Made by a program: the position numbers and the translations under genes. A stretch of 33,975 nucleotides of DNA from Candidatus Zambryskiibacteriota bacterium (GTDB lineage: Bacteria > Patescibacteriota > Minisyncoccia > Phycocordibacterales > DATDWN01). Shown here piece by piece: positions 1 to 7,202 of the stretch (its first letter is position 1; each line of letters begins with the position of its first letter). Below the pieces are notes generated by a model. It saw nothing but the letters and a program-made list of their open reading frames with translations. It did no database searches and was not told the origin of the DNA. The stretch is taken from positions 1 through 33,975 of the forward strand of contig JAPLZY010000017.1 in assembly GCA_026394775.1 (NCBI GenBank), written 5' to 3'.

Positions 1-99
1 CATTCTCAACTTAATCCTCTGATTTTAAAGAAAGAAATTGAACGATTGAAAACCTCGATGTATGATATCCAAAGGAAACTCGGTGGACCTCAGATCTAA
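1..99 (+). CDS. C-terminal end of an unknown protein (5' end outside window)
   Basis: Frame 1 is open from the first base and stops at TAA 97-99, giving 32 residues that end in KLGGPQI. The stretch is charged and probably helical (KKEIERLKTSMYDIQRK). No family can be recognised from so little. The 50 nt that follow, up to the next gene, hold no clear terminator. The coding call rests only on the open frame and its position, so it is tentative. Confidence 0.4.
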   Translation, partial: HSQLNPLILKKEIERLKTSMYDIQRKLGGPQI

Positions 100-149
100 T
101 CAGTTGGGTAACAGTTAATTATTATCTATTACGGAGAAGACATAAAGAA

Positions 150-1070
150 ATGAAAGAAAACCTTAAGTTGAGTCAAAAGATAAAAGAAATTGTAGAGAGC
201 TTGTCTTTACGACCACAGGAAATATCTGTTGCAATTATTGATCTGAAGGGGTCAGAGCCGCAGATTGCAGGTTTTAATACGGATCATTTTATATATCCAG
301 CAAGTATCTATAAAGTCTTTGTCGCTGCAGAAATATTGAGACAAATAGACGTAGAAGAAAGAAAACTTGAAGATGTTGTACTGATTTCTTCTCTAAATGA
401 AGTTGATACAAATGTTAGGTTTTTCCCAAAAAGTACTCATAAGGATTATCGACCACTTTTGAAGAAGGGAGAGACAGTCACTCTCGACTATTTGCTCGAC
501 CTCATGCTCACTCGGAGCGACAATACTGCGGCAAATATTCTCATTGATATTGCTGATCGGCAAAATATAAACAAACATATTATCATTCCAAATGGTTGGG
601 AAGGAAGTGACGTAACTCGAAAATTTTTAGACCGTCTGAAAGAAGAAGGGGAATATCGGGTTTCAAAAATTACTGTATCAAATACACGACATCTCGCAGA
701 ACTTTTTTATAAAATTGAAACCAATCAGCTTTGTAGTCAGTGGGTATCTCAAAAATTAAAAGAATATTTATTAAAGTGGAATAGAGACAAAAGAGGGGGC
801 TTAAATCTTTCTGTTTTTAAAAGCTATTACAGAAAGGGTGGCTGGCTTGAGATCAATGGATACAAATGGAATGTGTATCGAGGTATTAAAGCTGTATTTC
901 AAAAAGGATATGCAATACTGAGATATAACGGAGATGTGGGGGTGGTAGTGGGCAAAAATTCTCATTATTCTATCGCAGTGCTTACACTTTTAAAAACAAA
1001 GTGGCCATGGCAGAGATTTCCAATGGAGGAACTTTCTCGGAAGATTTATGAAATTATGGAAACAAATTAA
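150..1070 (+). CDS. Class A beta-lactamase-like serine hydrolase (penicillin-binding fold)
   Basis: This 306-residue protein shows the serine-hydrolase motifs of the class A beta-lactamase/DD-peptidase fold. SxxK is in PASIYKV (Ser52, Lys55), SDN is in TRSDNTAAN (residues 123-125), and a KGG at 229-231 sits where KTG or KSG is usual. An obvious Glu166-type ENE segment of true class A beta-lactamases is not visible, so a role on peptidoglycan peptides or a degenerate hydrolase is as likely as antibiotic hydrolysis. No clear signal peptide is seen. The start follows GGAG by about 14 nt (ggagaagacataaagaaATG). The 3' end overlaps the Nudix gene if that gene starts at 1048, suggesting co-transcription. 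Family call is firm, substrate unknown. Confidence 0.8.
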   Translation: MKENLKLSQKIKEIVESLSLRPQEISVAIIDLKGSEPQIAGFNTDHFIYPASIYKVFVAAEILRQIDVEERKLEDVVLISSLNEVDTNVRFFPKSTHKDYRPLLKKGETVTLDYLLDLMLTRSDNTAANILIDIADRQNINKHIIIPNGWEGSDVTRKFLDRLKEEGEYRVSKITVSNTRHLAELFYKIETNQLCSQWVSQKLKEYLLKWNRDKRGGLNLSVFKSYYRKGGWLEINGYKWNVYRGIKAVFQKGYAILRYNGDVGVVVGKNSHYSIAVLTLLKTKWPWQRFPMEELSRKIYEIMETN

Positions 1071-1548
1071 TATGTTTTCTCACTTCAAGCAAAAATTATT
1101 CAAATATATCTTGTATCCGTTTGCTCGGGTGTACTGGAAGATACTGCGGCCGAAGACCTATGGAGCGCGGGCTTTGGTACTGTATGGAGATAATGTTTTA
1201 CTTGTAAAAAATCTCAACCTCCCATATTGGACAATACCGGGAGGAGGAATGGCTAAGGGAGAATCGCCAGAAACTTGTGTGATTCGAGAATTAAAAGAAG
1301 AACTTGACCTTGATATTGATTCTGTAGAGTACAAGCTCGGCATATACACATCAGGCCATGAGGGTAAACAGGATGAAATCCATATTTTTGTAGTTAAGCT
1401 TCTGACCACTCGATTTGTAAAACAATGGGAACTTGCAGATGCACAGTGGTTTCCGATTGATAGCCTTCCTGAAAACATCAGTTCTGCAACAATAAGAAGA
1501 ATTCAGGAACTGAAAGCAGGTTTAAGAAATCTTTTCTTACCGTGGTAA
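1048..1548 (+). CDS. Nudix hydrolase
   Basis: The protein has a Nudix box, GGGMAKGESPETCVIRELKEEL, matching GX5EX7REUXEEXGU except that the late glycine is Asp (KEELDLDI). It should hydrolyse a nucleoside diphosphate linked to another group, with metal bound by the REXXEE glutamates. Length (about 160 aa) is typical. The N-terminus is basic and amphipathic (about 30 residues before the domain). Two starts are possible: ATG 1048, inside the previous gene, or ATG 1072, two bases after its stop. The second would give a clean junction with the preceding serine-hydrolase gene. The substrate cannot be told from sequence. Confidence 0.85.
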   Translation: MKLWKQINMFSHFKQKLFKYILYPFARVYWKILRPKTYGARALVLYGDNVLLVKNLNLPYWTIPGGGMAKGESPETCVIRELKEELDLDIDSVEYKLGIYTSGHEGKQDEIHIFVVKLLTTRFVKQWELADAQWFPIDSLPENISSATIRRIQELKAGLRNLFLPW

Positions 1549-1587
1549 ACTGTTTATAAGATTGCCTATATACGAGTAGTAGTATAG

Positions 1588-1596
1588 TGATATAAT
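1588..1596 (+). promoter_or_regulatory. Extended -10 promoter for the aquaporin-like gene
   Basis: A consensus TATAAT (1591-1596) is preceded by TGA, giving an extended -10 form. The ATG at 1603 begins 6 nt after the box, where transcription itself would be expected to start, so the mRNA should be leaderless. Confidence 0.65.
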
Positions 1597-1602
1597 AAAG
1601 AC

Positions 1603-2187
1603 ATGAAAAAATATATTGTAGAATCATTGGGTACATTTACCCTTACATTAATCGTTGCATTATCATTAGCGGGTAACTTTCAAGTGTCGACTCCGTTTTT
1701 GGCGGCGTTAACATTGGGACTTTTTGTATATTCAGTTGGTCATATTTCAGGAGTACATATCAATCCGGCAGTTACTATCGGTGCGTGGTCAATTAAGAAA
1801 ATCAGTAGTAAGGACGCTCTGTTTTATATTATCAGTCAGTTTATCGGAGCTATTATTGCTGTGTTTATAGTGTCTGGTACAAAAGGTGCAGTTAATCTCT
1901 CAGTTTTTAATACGGGAATGACTTTCTTTGCTGAGCTTTTGGGTACGTTCTTCTTTACGTTCGGCATCGCTTCGGTTGTATATGAAAAAACACCACATCA
2001 GATGAGTGGTATCGTGGTTGGAGGTTCACTCTTGCTTGGTATTGGTATTGCAGCACTTTTGGGTTCAAACAGTGTTCTTAATCCTGCGGTTGCGTTGGGT
2101 ATTGGTTCGTTTAGTTTTGTATACGTGCTTGCTCCTATAATTGGGTCAGTATTGGGCATGCGTACATATCGATATTTGAATCAATAA
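1603..2187 (+). CDS. Small MIP/aquaporin-family channel lacking the loop-E arginine
   Basis: This 194-residue, very hydrophobic protein has the two half-helix motifs of the major intrinsic protein family: NPA in HINPAVTIG (54-56) and NPA in VLNPAVALG (160-162). Six membrane helices are expected, and it is shorter than E. coli GlpF or AqpZ (about 230-280 aa). The residue after the second NPA is Val163, whereas canonical aquaporins and glycerol facilitators have an Arg there as part of the selectivity filter. Transport of water or small neutral solutes is the family role; the altered filter makes the substrate uncertain. It starts 6 nt after a TATAAT and has no ribosome binding site. The DUF4105 gene follows 2 nt after the stop. 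Confidence 0.9.
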   Translation: MKKYIVESLGTFTLTLIVALSLAGNFQVSTPFLAALTLGLFVYSVGHISGVHINPAVTIGAWSIKKISSKDALFYIISQFIGAIIAVFIVSGTKGAVNLSVFNTGMTFFAELLGTFFFTFGIASVVYEKTPHQMSGIVVGGSLLLGIGIAALLGSNSVLNPAVALGIGSFSFVYVLAPIIGSVLGMRTYRYLNQ

Positions 2188-2189
2188 TC

Positions 2190-3041
2190 ATGAGTTTTTT
2201 TAAAAACAAAATAGTTAAGAGAACTTTTCTTACGCTACTTTCTCTTGTTGCTGTTTTCTTCGTCTGGCAGGGTGTAAAGTCTGTTCCTCTGGAGGGGGAT
2301 TGGCAAGAGCACCTCGCAATACCTTCAACAGCAGAATTTAATGGAGACTTGGTGACAGTGAAAAATGTCAGAAATTTCCGCTATGGTCCGACTGAGGCAG
2401 ATATGCAGGCAGGGTATTATGACAGAGTCTATGACCTAAGAGAGCTCAAAAAGATCTGGTATGTGACCGAGCCGTTCAATGAAAACCAGTCTGCGGCACA
2501 TACGTTTGTTTCTTTTGAGTTTAACAATGGGGATTTCTTGGCTATTAGTATTGAAGCACGTAAGACTAAAGCACAGTCGTATAGTATTTGGAAAGGCGCA
2601 CTACGCACATATCCACTCATCTACATAGCAGCAAATGAGCGAGACGTAGTGCTTTTACGAGCCAACTTACGTAAAGACAAAGTATATGTGTATCCAGTAA
2701 AATTAGAAAAACCAGAAAACGGCAGACTTCTTTTGGTGGATATGTTGGAGAAAATGAATAGCCTTGTTTCTACAGAGCCTGCCTGGTACAACACCTTGTT
2801 TACCAACTGTACTTCGGCTATTGCAGCTCATGTAAACAAGCTTTCACCTTCACGACTTTCTATTTTTTCTTGGCAATTATGGCTCACTGCATCTGCAGAC
2901 GAGCTTGCGTTAAAACATGGACTTTTGGACACCACTCTTTCAATCGAAGAAGCGCGTAAAAAGTTTTCAATCAATGAAGCCTCACTTCGGGTAGGAGATG
3001 TACCCGCTTACTCACAGGAAATCAGAAAATTTAAAGAGTAG
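2190..3041 (+). CDS. DUF4105 (Lnb N-terminal-like) membrane-anchored protein
   Basis: The product is 283 aa with one N-terminal hydrophobic helix (about residues 11-26, LLSLVAVFFVWQGV) and an extracytoplasmic body. It matches the DUF4105 pattern as I know it: WQEHL near the start, FRYGPTE, HTFVSFEF, and LFTNCTSAIAAHVN, whose NCT segment is the family's most conserved part. In other bacteria such domains occur in outer-surface or periplasmic proteins of unknown enzymatic role. The gene is tightly coupled to the preceding channel gene (2-nt gap), so the two are probably one transcript. Function is not assigned. Confidence 0.75.
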   Translation: MSFFKNKIVKRTFLTLLSLVAVFFVWQGVKSVPLEGDWQEHLAIPSTAEFNGDLVTVKNVRNFRYGPTEADMQAGYYDRVYDLRELKKIWYVTEPFNENQSAAHTFVSFEFNNGDFLAISIEARKTKAQSYSIWKGALRTYPLIYIAANERDVVLLRANLRKDKVYVYPVKLEKPENGRLLLVDMLEKMNSLVSTEPAWYNTLFTNCTSAIAAHVNKLSPSRLSIFSWQLWLTASADELALKHGLLDTTLSIEEARKKFSINEASLRVGDVPAYSQEIRKFKE

Positions 3042-3102
3042 TTTGTTTCTTGTAACTATAAATAATTCTATCGCAATGAATGAAGAACATACAAAAGAAC
3101 AT

Positions 3103-3732
3103 ATGGGTAAACTTATCATTGCTCGTCATCATGAGTCGGAGTGGAACAAACTTGGAAAATGGACAGGGACTCGAGATCGACATCTCGATGAGTATGGTTT
3201 TCAGAAATCAAACGACATGGGTGTATTGATTAAAGATATTTCAATCGACTGCGCGTTTGCTTCAATGCTTGTGCGGTCAATAGAGACGCTCTCGTGTATA
3301 TTAAACGTCTGCGAGAAATATACAGTACCGACTGAACACTCGGCAGCGCTCAATGAACGAGACTACGGCGACTATACAGGAAAAAATAAATGGGAGATGG
3401 AGAAAGTACTAGAACCGCTAGAATTTGAAAAATTACGTCGTGGTTGGGATTACCCTGTACCAAATGGCGAGACATTAAAAGTAGTATATGAACGAGTTGT
3501 CCCGTACTTTTTAGAAAAGATTCTTCCACGACTGCAAGAAGGAAAAAACGTGCTTGTTGTTGCACACGGCAATTCTCTTCGTGCATTGATGAAATATATC
3601 GAACATATTTCAGATGAAGGTATTGAACACGTAGAATTTCCTTTTGGTTCTATTGTTATCTATGATCTCGATATGGAGGGACATATGATAGATAAAGAAA
3701 TCAGAGAGACAGCTTCGCATGTGCCGGCGTAA
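3103..3732 (+). CDS. gpmA: 2,3-bisphosphoglycerate-dependent phosphoglycerate mutase-like
   Basis: This histidine-phosphatase-superfamily protein interconverts 3- and 2-phosphoglycerate in glycolysis. It shows the phospho-His segment RHHESEWN (residues 8-15), FTG-like KWTGTRD, the NERDYGDYTGK loop and the second catalytic His in VVAHGNSLRAL. The glycine of the usual RHG signature is His here. The ORF track begins at 2998 inside the previous gene. ATG 3103 (MGKLIIARHH) matches the normal family N-terminus, and ATG 3076 is the alternative. Length from 3103 is 209 aa, slightly short of the roughly 230-250 typical for dPGM. It is followed by a clear terminator. Confidence 0.85.
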   Translation: MGKLIIARHHESEWNKLGKWTGTRDRHLDEYGFQKSNDMGVLIKDISIDCAFASMLVRSIETLSCILNVCEKYTVPTEHSAALNERDYGDYTGKNKWEMEKVLEPLEFEKLRRGWDYPVPNGETLKVVYERVVPYFLEKILPRLQEGKNVLVVAHGNSLRALMKYIEHISDEGIEHVEFPFGSIVIYDLDMEGHMIDKEIRETASHVPA

Positions 3733-3756
3733 ATTATCCCTTGGATAAACCACAAA

Positions 3757-3785
3757 AAAACTCTGTATAAAGCAGAGTTTTTTTG
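3757..3785 (+). terminator. Intrinsic terminator after the phosphoglycerate mutase gene
   Basis: AACTCTG / CAGAGTT form a 7-bp stem with a 7-nt loop, followed by a run of T. An A-run on the 5' side would make it work in both directions. Confidence 0.85.
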
Positions 3786-3798
3786 TTAGAATTAATTT

Positions 3799-4365
3799 AT
3801 GTTTGATTTTATTGACACAAAGACTCTCTATACCATAGTTCATGTGTTCGGTGCCATTATTGGTGCGGGTGGTGCGTTTGTAAGTGATGGTGTGTTTTTT
3901 GACACCATTAAGGACGGGAGAATTACTAAGCGTGAACTTGATTTTATGAAGTTAGGGGGGAAGTTTGTGTGGGCGGGAATTAGTGTATTGTTTGTGTCAG
4001 GAACTCTTATTTTCTTAACTGATCCAGCACAGTATCTCGCATCCGCAAAGTTTCTTGCTAAGGTAACTATTGTAGGTGTCATTGTGCTTAACGGCATCAT
4101 ATTCCACACCATTCATATTCCGCATATCCAAGATCATCTTGGTTTGAAGCTTAAAGAATCGAAAACATTTCTTAAAAAATCTTCTCTTATTATAGCTAGT
4201 GGAGCAGTGTCTTTTGTGTCATGGGTTTTCACAGTTGTCCTTGGAAGTCTTCGCAGTGTACCGTATAGCTATACTGACATACTGAGTGTGTATGCAGTGT
4301 GTGTTATCTTGGCTGTACTCGGCGCATGTACTCTGAAAAAAAGATTTTTCAAAATTAAAAAATAA
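3799..4365 (+). CDS. Uncharacterised integral membrane protein (4-5 TM)
   Basis: This 188-residue protein has hydrophobic segments at about residues 10-30 (HVFGAIIGAGGAFVSDG), 55-70, 85-105, 128-150 and 158-175. A histidine early in helix 1 and a HTIHIPHI segment after helix 3 could bind a metal or haem, but that is speculation. I do not recognise the family with certainty. It begins 6 nt after TAGAAT (3787-3792), with no ribosome binding site, directly downstream of a terminator, so it seems to start its own transcript. The YibE/F-like gene follows 18 nt after the stop and may be co-transcribed. Confidence 0.7.
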   Translation: MFDFIDTKTLYTIVHVFGAIIGAGGAFVSDGVFFDTIKDGRITKRELDFMKLGGKFVWAGISVLFVSGTLIFLTDPAQYLASAKFLAKVTIVGVIVLNGIIFHTIHIPHIQDHLGLKLKESKTFLKKSSLIIASGAVSFVSWVFTVVLGSLRSVPYSYTDILSVYAVCVILAVLGACTLKKRFFKIKK

Positions 4366-4383
4366 TGTTAAAAAATACCTAAG

Positions 4384-5496
4384 GTGATTAAAAAATTTTT
4401 ATTTATTTTCTTACTAGCAACACTTATGTCGCCTGCCACTCTTGGTGCGCAGGAGCTTTATAGTGATTATCAGGGCACATGGAGAGGAAAAGTTTTACAG
4501 GTAATAAGTAGTGAAATCAAAGAAATACCGGGTACAGAAGCGAAACATTTGTTCCAAGCCATCGAAGCAGAGATTTTAGACGGTCCTCAGGTAGGAAAAG
4601 TCGTGAGGATTGAAAATGATTATTTGAAACTTGATAAAGGAGATAGGTTTTACTTTAACTACAACGTAGATAGAGATGGAACCGAGCGGTACGGTATTAT
4701 AAATATAGATCGTCGTGGTTCATTGGCTATACTCCTACTACTGTTTGTTGGCACTATTATTCTCTTTGGAAGATGGCAGGGGGTGCGATCGCTTTTGGCT
4801 CTTGCAGGTAGTTTTTTTGTCATTTTCTATGTCTTGATGCCAGGACTTTTAAATGGGTGGAATCCACTACTTGCAAGTTTTTTGGTTGCAAGTGGAATTC
4901 TCTTCGGTGCTATATTTTTCACTCACGGATTTAACAGAGAGTCTGTTGTTGCTTTTTCTGGCACAATGATAGCAGTGTTTTTAACTGGGCTTTTTGCAAT
5001 TGTGGCGGTAAAGATGACAAGTCTTTCTGGTTTTAGTGCAGATGAGTCGATGTATTTAAATTTAAATACAAATGGCACACTTGATTTTACTGGGTTACTC
5101 CTCGGTGCAATTATTGTTGGAGTACTTGGAGTGCTTGATGATATTGCAGTGACGCAAGCAGCTGTAGTAAGCGAACTTTATGATAGTAATCCTCAGATGA
5201 GTAAAGCAGAGGCTTATGCAAGGGCATTGAGGATTGGAAGAGAACATGTGGGAGCTTTAGTAAACACACTTGTTCTTGCTTACACTGGTGCGTCATTGCC
5301 TATACTTCTCTATTTTCAAGTTTCAAAAATGAGCTTTAATTCTGCGGTAAATTTGGAGATTTTTGCAACTGAAATTGTGAGAGCGATTGTCGGTAGTATC
5401 GGGCTTATACTTACGGTACCTATCGTCACCCTACTTGCTGTTTTCTACTTGAAGGGGTACAAGTCGAAAAACCCACATGTACACCACCATCATTAG
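4384..5496 (+). CDS. YibE/F-like multi-pass membrane protein (GTG start)
   Basis: The 370-aa protein matches the YibE/F family. It has an N-terminal signal or TM helix (about 1-22), an extracytoplasmic beta-rich domain (to about residue 110), then about seven TM helices, with the characteristic GVLGVLDDIAVTQAAVV and EALRIGREHVGALVNTLVLAYTGASLP-like segments. The family is widespread in Firmicutes and CPR and has no established activity; a transport role is often supposed. It starts with GTG (GTGATTAAAAAA); no ATG lies nearby in frame. The C-terminus is naturally His-rich (HVHHHH), as might bind metal ions. Confidence 0.85.
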   Translation: MIKKFLFIFLLATLMSPATLGAQELYSDYQGTWRGKVLQVISSEIKEIPGTEAKHLFQAIEAEILDGPQVGKVVRIENDYLKLDKGDRFYFNYNVDRDGTERYGIINIDRRGSLAILLLLFVGTIILFGRWQGVRSLLALAGSFFVIFYVLMPGLLNGWNPLLASFLVASGILFGAIFFTHGFNRESVVAFSGTMIAVFLTGLFAIVAVKMTSLSGFSADESMYLNLNTNGTLDFTGLLLGAIIVGVLGVLDDIAVTQAAVVSELYDSNPQMSKAEAYARALRIGREHVGALVNTLVLAYTGASLPILLYFQVSKMSFNSAVNLEIFATEIVRAIVGSIGLILTVPIVTLLAVFYLKGYKSKNPHVHHHH

Positions 5497-5568
5497 TAAG
5501 TAATTTACGAGTTAGGGTACTTTCAATTGCATATTTTTTAAACTGTAGTAGTCTTCTTTTGAGAGGAC

Positions 5569-6144
5569 ATGGAAATGTTGAACATTGTTTCGTTGGTTTT
5601 TGGTTTCGGCACATCACTTTTGCTTTGCCTTGTTATTTTGAAAGCAGAGGGGGAGAAAAAAAGCTTTGCTTCATTTTTAATGTGGGGAGTACTCAATGCA
5701 ATTATTGCATTCTCTCTCTATGTACAAGCGGGGAACTGGATGCCAGTGGTGCTCTATGCGGTGACAAGCTTTCTCACAAGTATTTGTATTTGTATTAAGT
5801 TTGGTATGGCGTGGAGATCTGAGGATACGTGGATAGCGTGTATCGCATTAACCTGCATGGTCACACGATTTTATGTGGATGCACGGTATGTCACGATCAT
5901 GACTACGGCGGCGGTGATGTTGGTTGGCATCTCGCAGTTGCAGGATATTTCTAGAAACCCTGACCTGCAAAAAAGTTGGCCGTGGATCGGTTTTGGAGCC
6001 GCACACTTTTGCTCTATTCTAGCTGGAAAAGAGTGGAGTGTGCCGGAGCGCCTTTATCCCACTGCATGCCTGCTTTTTTCTCTACTCTTGATACTGCAGG
6101 TTCACAAGAAGTCTAATCGTACTTTTCTGAACACTGTTTTTTAA
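5569..6144 (+). CDS. Uncharacterised membrane protein (about 5-6 TM)
   Basis: This 191-aa hydrophobic protein has helices at about residues 3-24, 36-52, 58-75, 88-102, 108-124, 140-155 and 163-180. It contains an unusual number of Cys and Trp residues (for example ICICIKFGMAW) but no motif I recognise. The start at 5569 has GAGAGG 5 nt upstream (gagaggacATG), one of the few clear Shine-Dalgarno starts in the window. The 72-nt gap from yibE/F holds no obvious terminator, so it may have its own promoter or be read from upstream. Confidence 0.6.
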   Translation: MEMLNIVSLVFGFGTSLLLCLVILKAEGEKKSFASFLMWGVLNAIIAFSLYVQAGNWMPVVLYAVTSFLTSICICIKFGMAWRSEDTWIACIALTCMVTRFYVDARYVTIMTTAAVMLVGISQLQDISRNPDLQKSWPWIGFGAAHFCSILAGKEWSVPERLYPTACLLFSLLLILQVHKKSNRTFLNTVF

Positions 6145-6242
6145 TAACCCATTGTACGGCAGAAAGATCCATAAGCCGTAGAGTGGGTTTTTCTGTGCAG
6201 GTAAGTTGGTGGATAACTATCTTTCTCTGAAATTTTGCTGGT

Positions 6243-6250
6243 GGTATACT
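6243..6250 (+). promoter_or_regulatory. Promoter of the 20-residue ORF
   Basis: Extended -10 TGGTATACT ends at 6250. The ORF starts at 6281, which leaves an untranslated leader of about 24 nt. Confidence 0.5.
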
Positions 6251-6280
6251 TATTAATATAAAAGCATAATAAATAAATGT

Positions 6281-6343
6281 ATGGCAAAAGGAACATCACA
6301 AAGAAAAGAAGTAAAAAAACCAAAAAAGCCAAAAGCTAAGTAA
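6281..6343 (+). CDS. 20-residue lysine-rich micropeptide
   Basis: ATG at 6281 opens a 20-codon frame, MAKGTSQRKEVKKPKKPKAK, with ten lysines and one arginine. It sits alone between its own extended -10 promoter and a strong terminator, so the transcript can hardly serve anything else. Such a basic peptide could bind RNA, DNA or the ribosome. I have an impression of similar tiny lysine-rich ORFs in other Parcubacteria but cannot verify it here. No good Shine-Dalgarno is seen. It is below the cutoff of the supplied ORF track. Confidence 0.55.
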   Translation: MAKGTSQRKEVKKPKKPKAK

Positions 6344-6349
6344 GAAAAA

Positions 6350-6378
6350 AAGACCTAGATTAATTCTGGGTCTTTTTT
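6350..6378. terminator. Bidirectional intrinsic terminator
   Basis: AAGACCTAG / CTGGGTCTT pair over 9 bp with one T-G wobble around a 7-nt loop. T-runs lie on both strands. It ends the micropeptide transcript on + and the HEAGH gene on the minus strand. Confidence 0.85.
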
Positions 6379-6379
6379 G

Positions 6380-6883
6380 TTACATATTTTTTTCAGGGTC
6401 AATACTCGATGCGTAATATAAAGACAGGATACTTCCAATACCAATAGTACATATTCCTAAAAAGTATATTCCAGAGGCCACAATGTCAGTGTGAGGCAGT
6501 AAACCTGTGGTGCTCAGTAGATAATTCCAGTCGTGCATTACCGAATCTCCACCGAGAAGGTCGAGTTGTTGGAGCACAGCATCGCCTGCATATACAGAAA
6601 CACTAAGCAGGCTTTGCCCAGTCCACAGAAGACAGAGTGCACCTGAGATATTTTGTCGGTGATAGAAAAAATAGAGTGCAATAGAGAGAGGAAGCATTAC
6701 TTGGAGACCACTACCTGCGAGTACTTGTATAAAAGTCCCAAGGAAAAAAAAGATAGTGTGACCTGCTTCGTGAAATATCAGGTTTGCATTGTCGATAAAA
6801 TGCCACTCTGTATAGTTTTTAGCGCAATACCAAAAGTATGCACAGGCAAGAACGGTCGAACCAATACGAAAAGATTTATTCAT
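6380..6883 (-). CDS. Membrane protein with HEAGH metalloprotease-type motif
   Basis: The 167-aa protein has about four or five TM helices and the segment LIFHEAGHTIFFFLG, an HExxH zinc site lying within a hydrophobic stretch, as in intramembrane metalloproteases (M50-like) and some uncharacterised families. A later VMHDWNYLL (His and Asp) could supply the third metal ligand, but the usual M50 NPDG motif is absent. It could be a small protease or a non-proteolytic metal-binding relative. It is the only minus-strand gene in the first 18 kb and shares its terminator with the micropeptide unit. Confidence 0.7.
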   Translation of the reverse strand: MNKSFRIGSTVLACAYFWYCAKNYTEWHFIDNANLIFHEAGHTIFFFLGTFIQVLAGSGLQVMLPLSIALYFFYHRQNISGALCLLWTGQSLLSVSVYAGDAVLQQLDLLGGDSVMHDWNYLLSTTGLLPHTDIVASGIYFLGICTIGIGSILSLYYASSIDPEKNM

Positions 6884-6939
6884 CTGTATAAGTATAAGAT
6901 GAATCTTTTTAAAAGTCTTCTGTGATAAACTATAAGCAT

Positions 6940-7104
6940 ATGCAATCTAAAAAAATAATTTTTCTTACAATGACAGTAGGTGGATATGTCGGAAGCTATA
7001 TACCAGCTTTGTGGGGCACAGGGGAGTTTTCATTTGCGTCAATTATTTTTTCTGCCATCGGTGGATTTGCAGGGATTTGGCTTGGATATAAAATAAGTCA
7101 GTAA
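6940..7104 (+). CDS. Small two-helix membrane protein
   Basis: From ATG 6940 the frame gives 54 residues with two hydrophobic segments (IIFLTMTVGGYVGSYIP and ASIIFSAIGGFAGIWLGYKI) rich in small residues, like a glycine-zipper hairpin. The ORF track starts at GTG 6922, which is less likely than ATG. It is divergent from the HEAGH gene, whose start lies 57 nt away. I recognise the general type, short two-TM proteins common in CPR genomes, but no function. Confidence 0.55.
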   Translation: MQSKKIIFLTMTVGGYVGSYIPALWGTGEFSFASIIFSAIGGFAGIWLGYKISQ

Positions 7105-7168
7105 GTAAAGCTTTTTAGGGGAGATAAGGTATGCACAGTAGTATTAATAGTACATCAATATAAGATGC

Positions 7169-7174
7169 TATAAT
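7169..7174 (+). promoter_or_regulatory. -10 box upstream of the DUF2339 gene
   Basis: Perfect TATAAT at 7169-7174 implies a leader of about 22 nt before ATG 7203, with no Shine-Dalgarno in it. No convincing -35 was found. Confidence 0.5.
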
Positions 7175-7202
7175 TAAGATACATTACCATTTATCACAAT
7201 TT

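Noticed and set aside
5484-5493. HHHH tail of the YibE/F protein as a cloning tag
   Set aside because: The sequence is flanked by natural chromosomal DNA, is only HVHHHH and the codons are mixed, so it is native.
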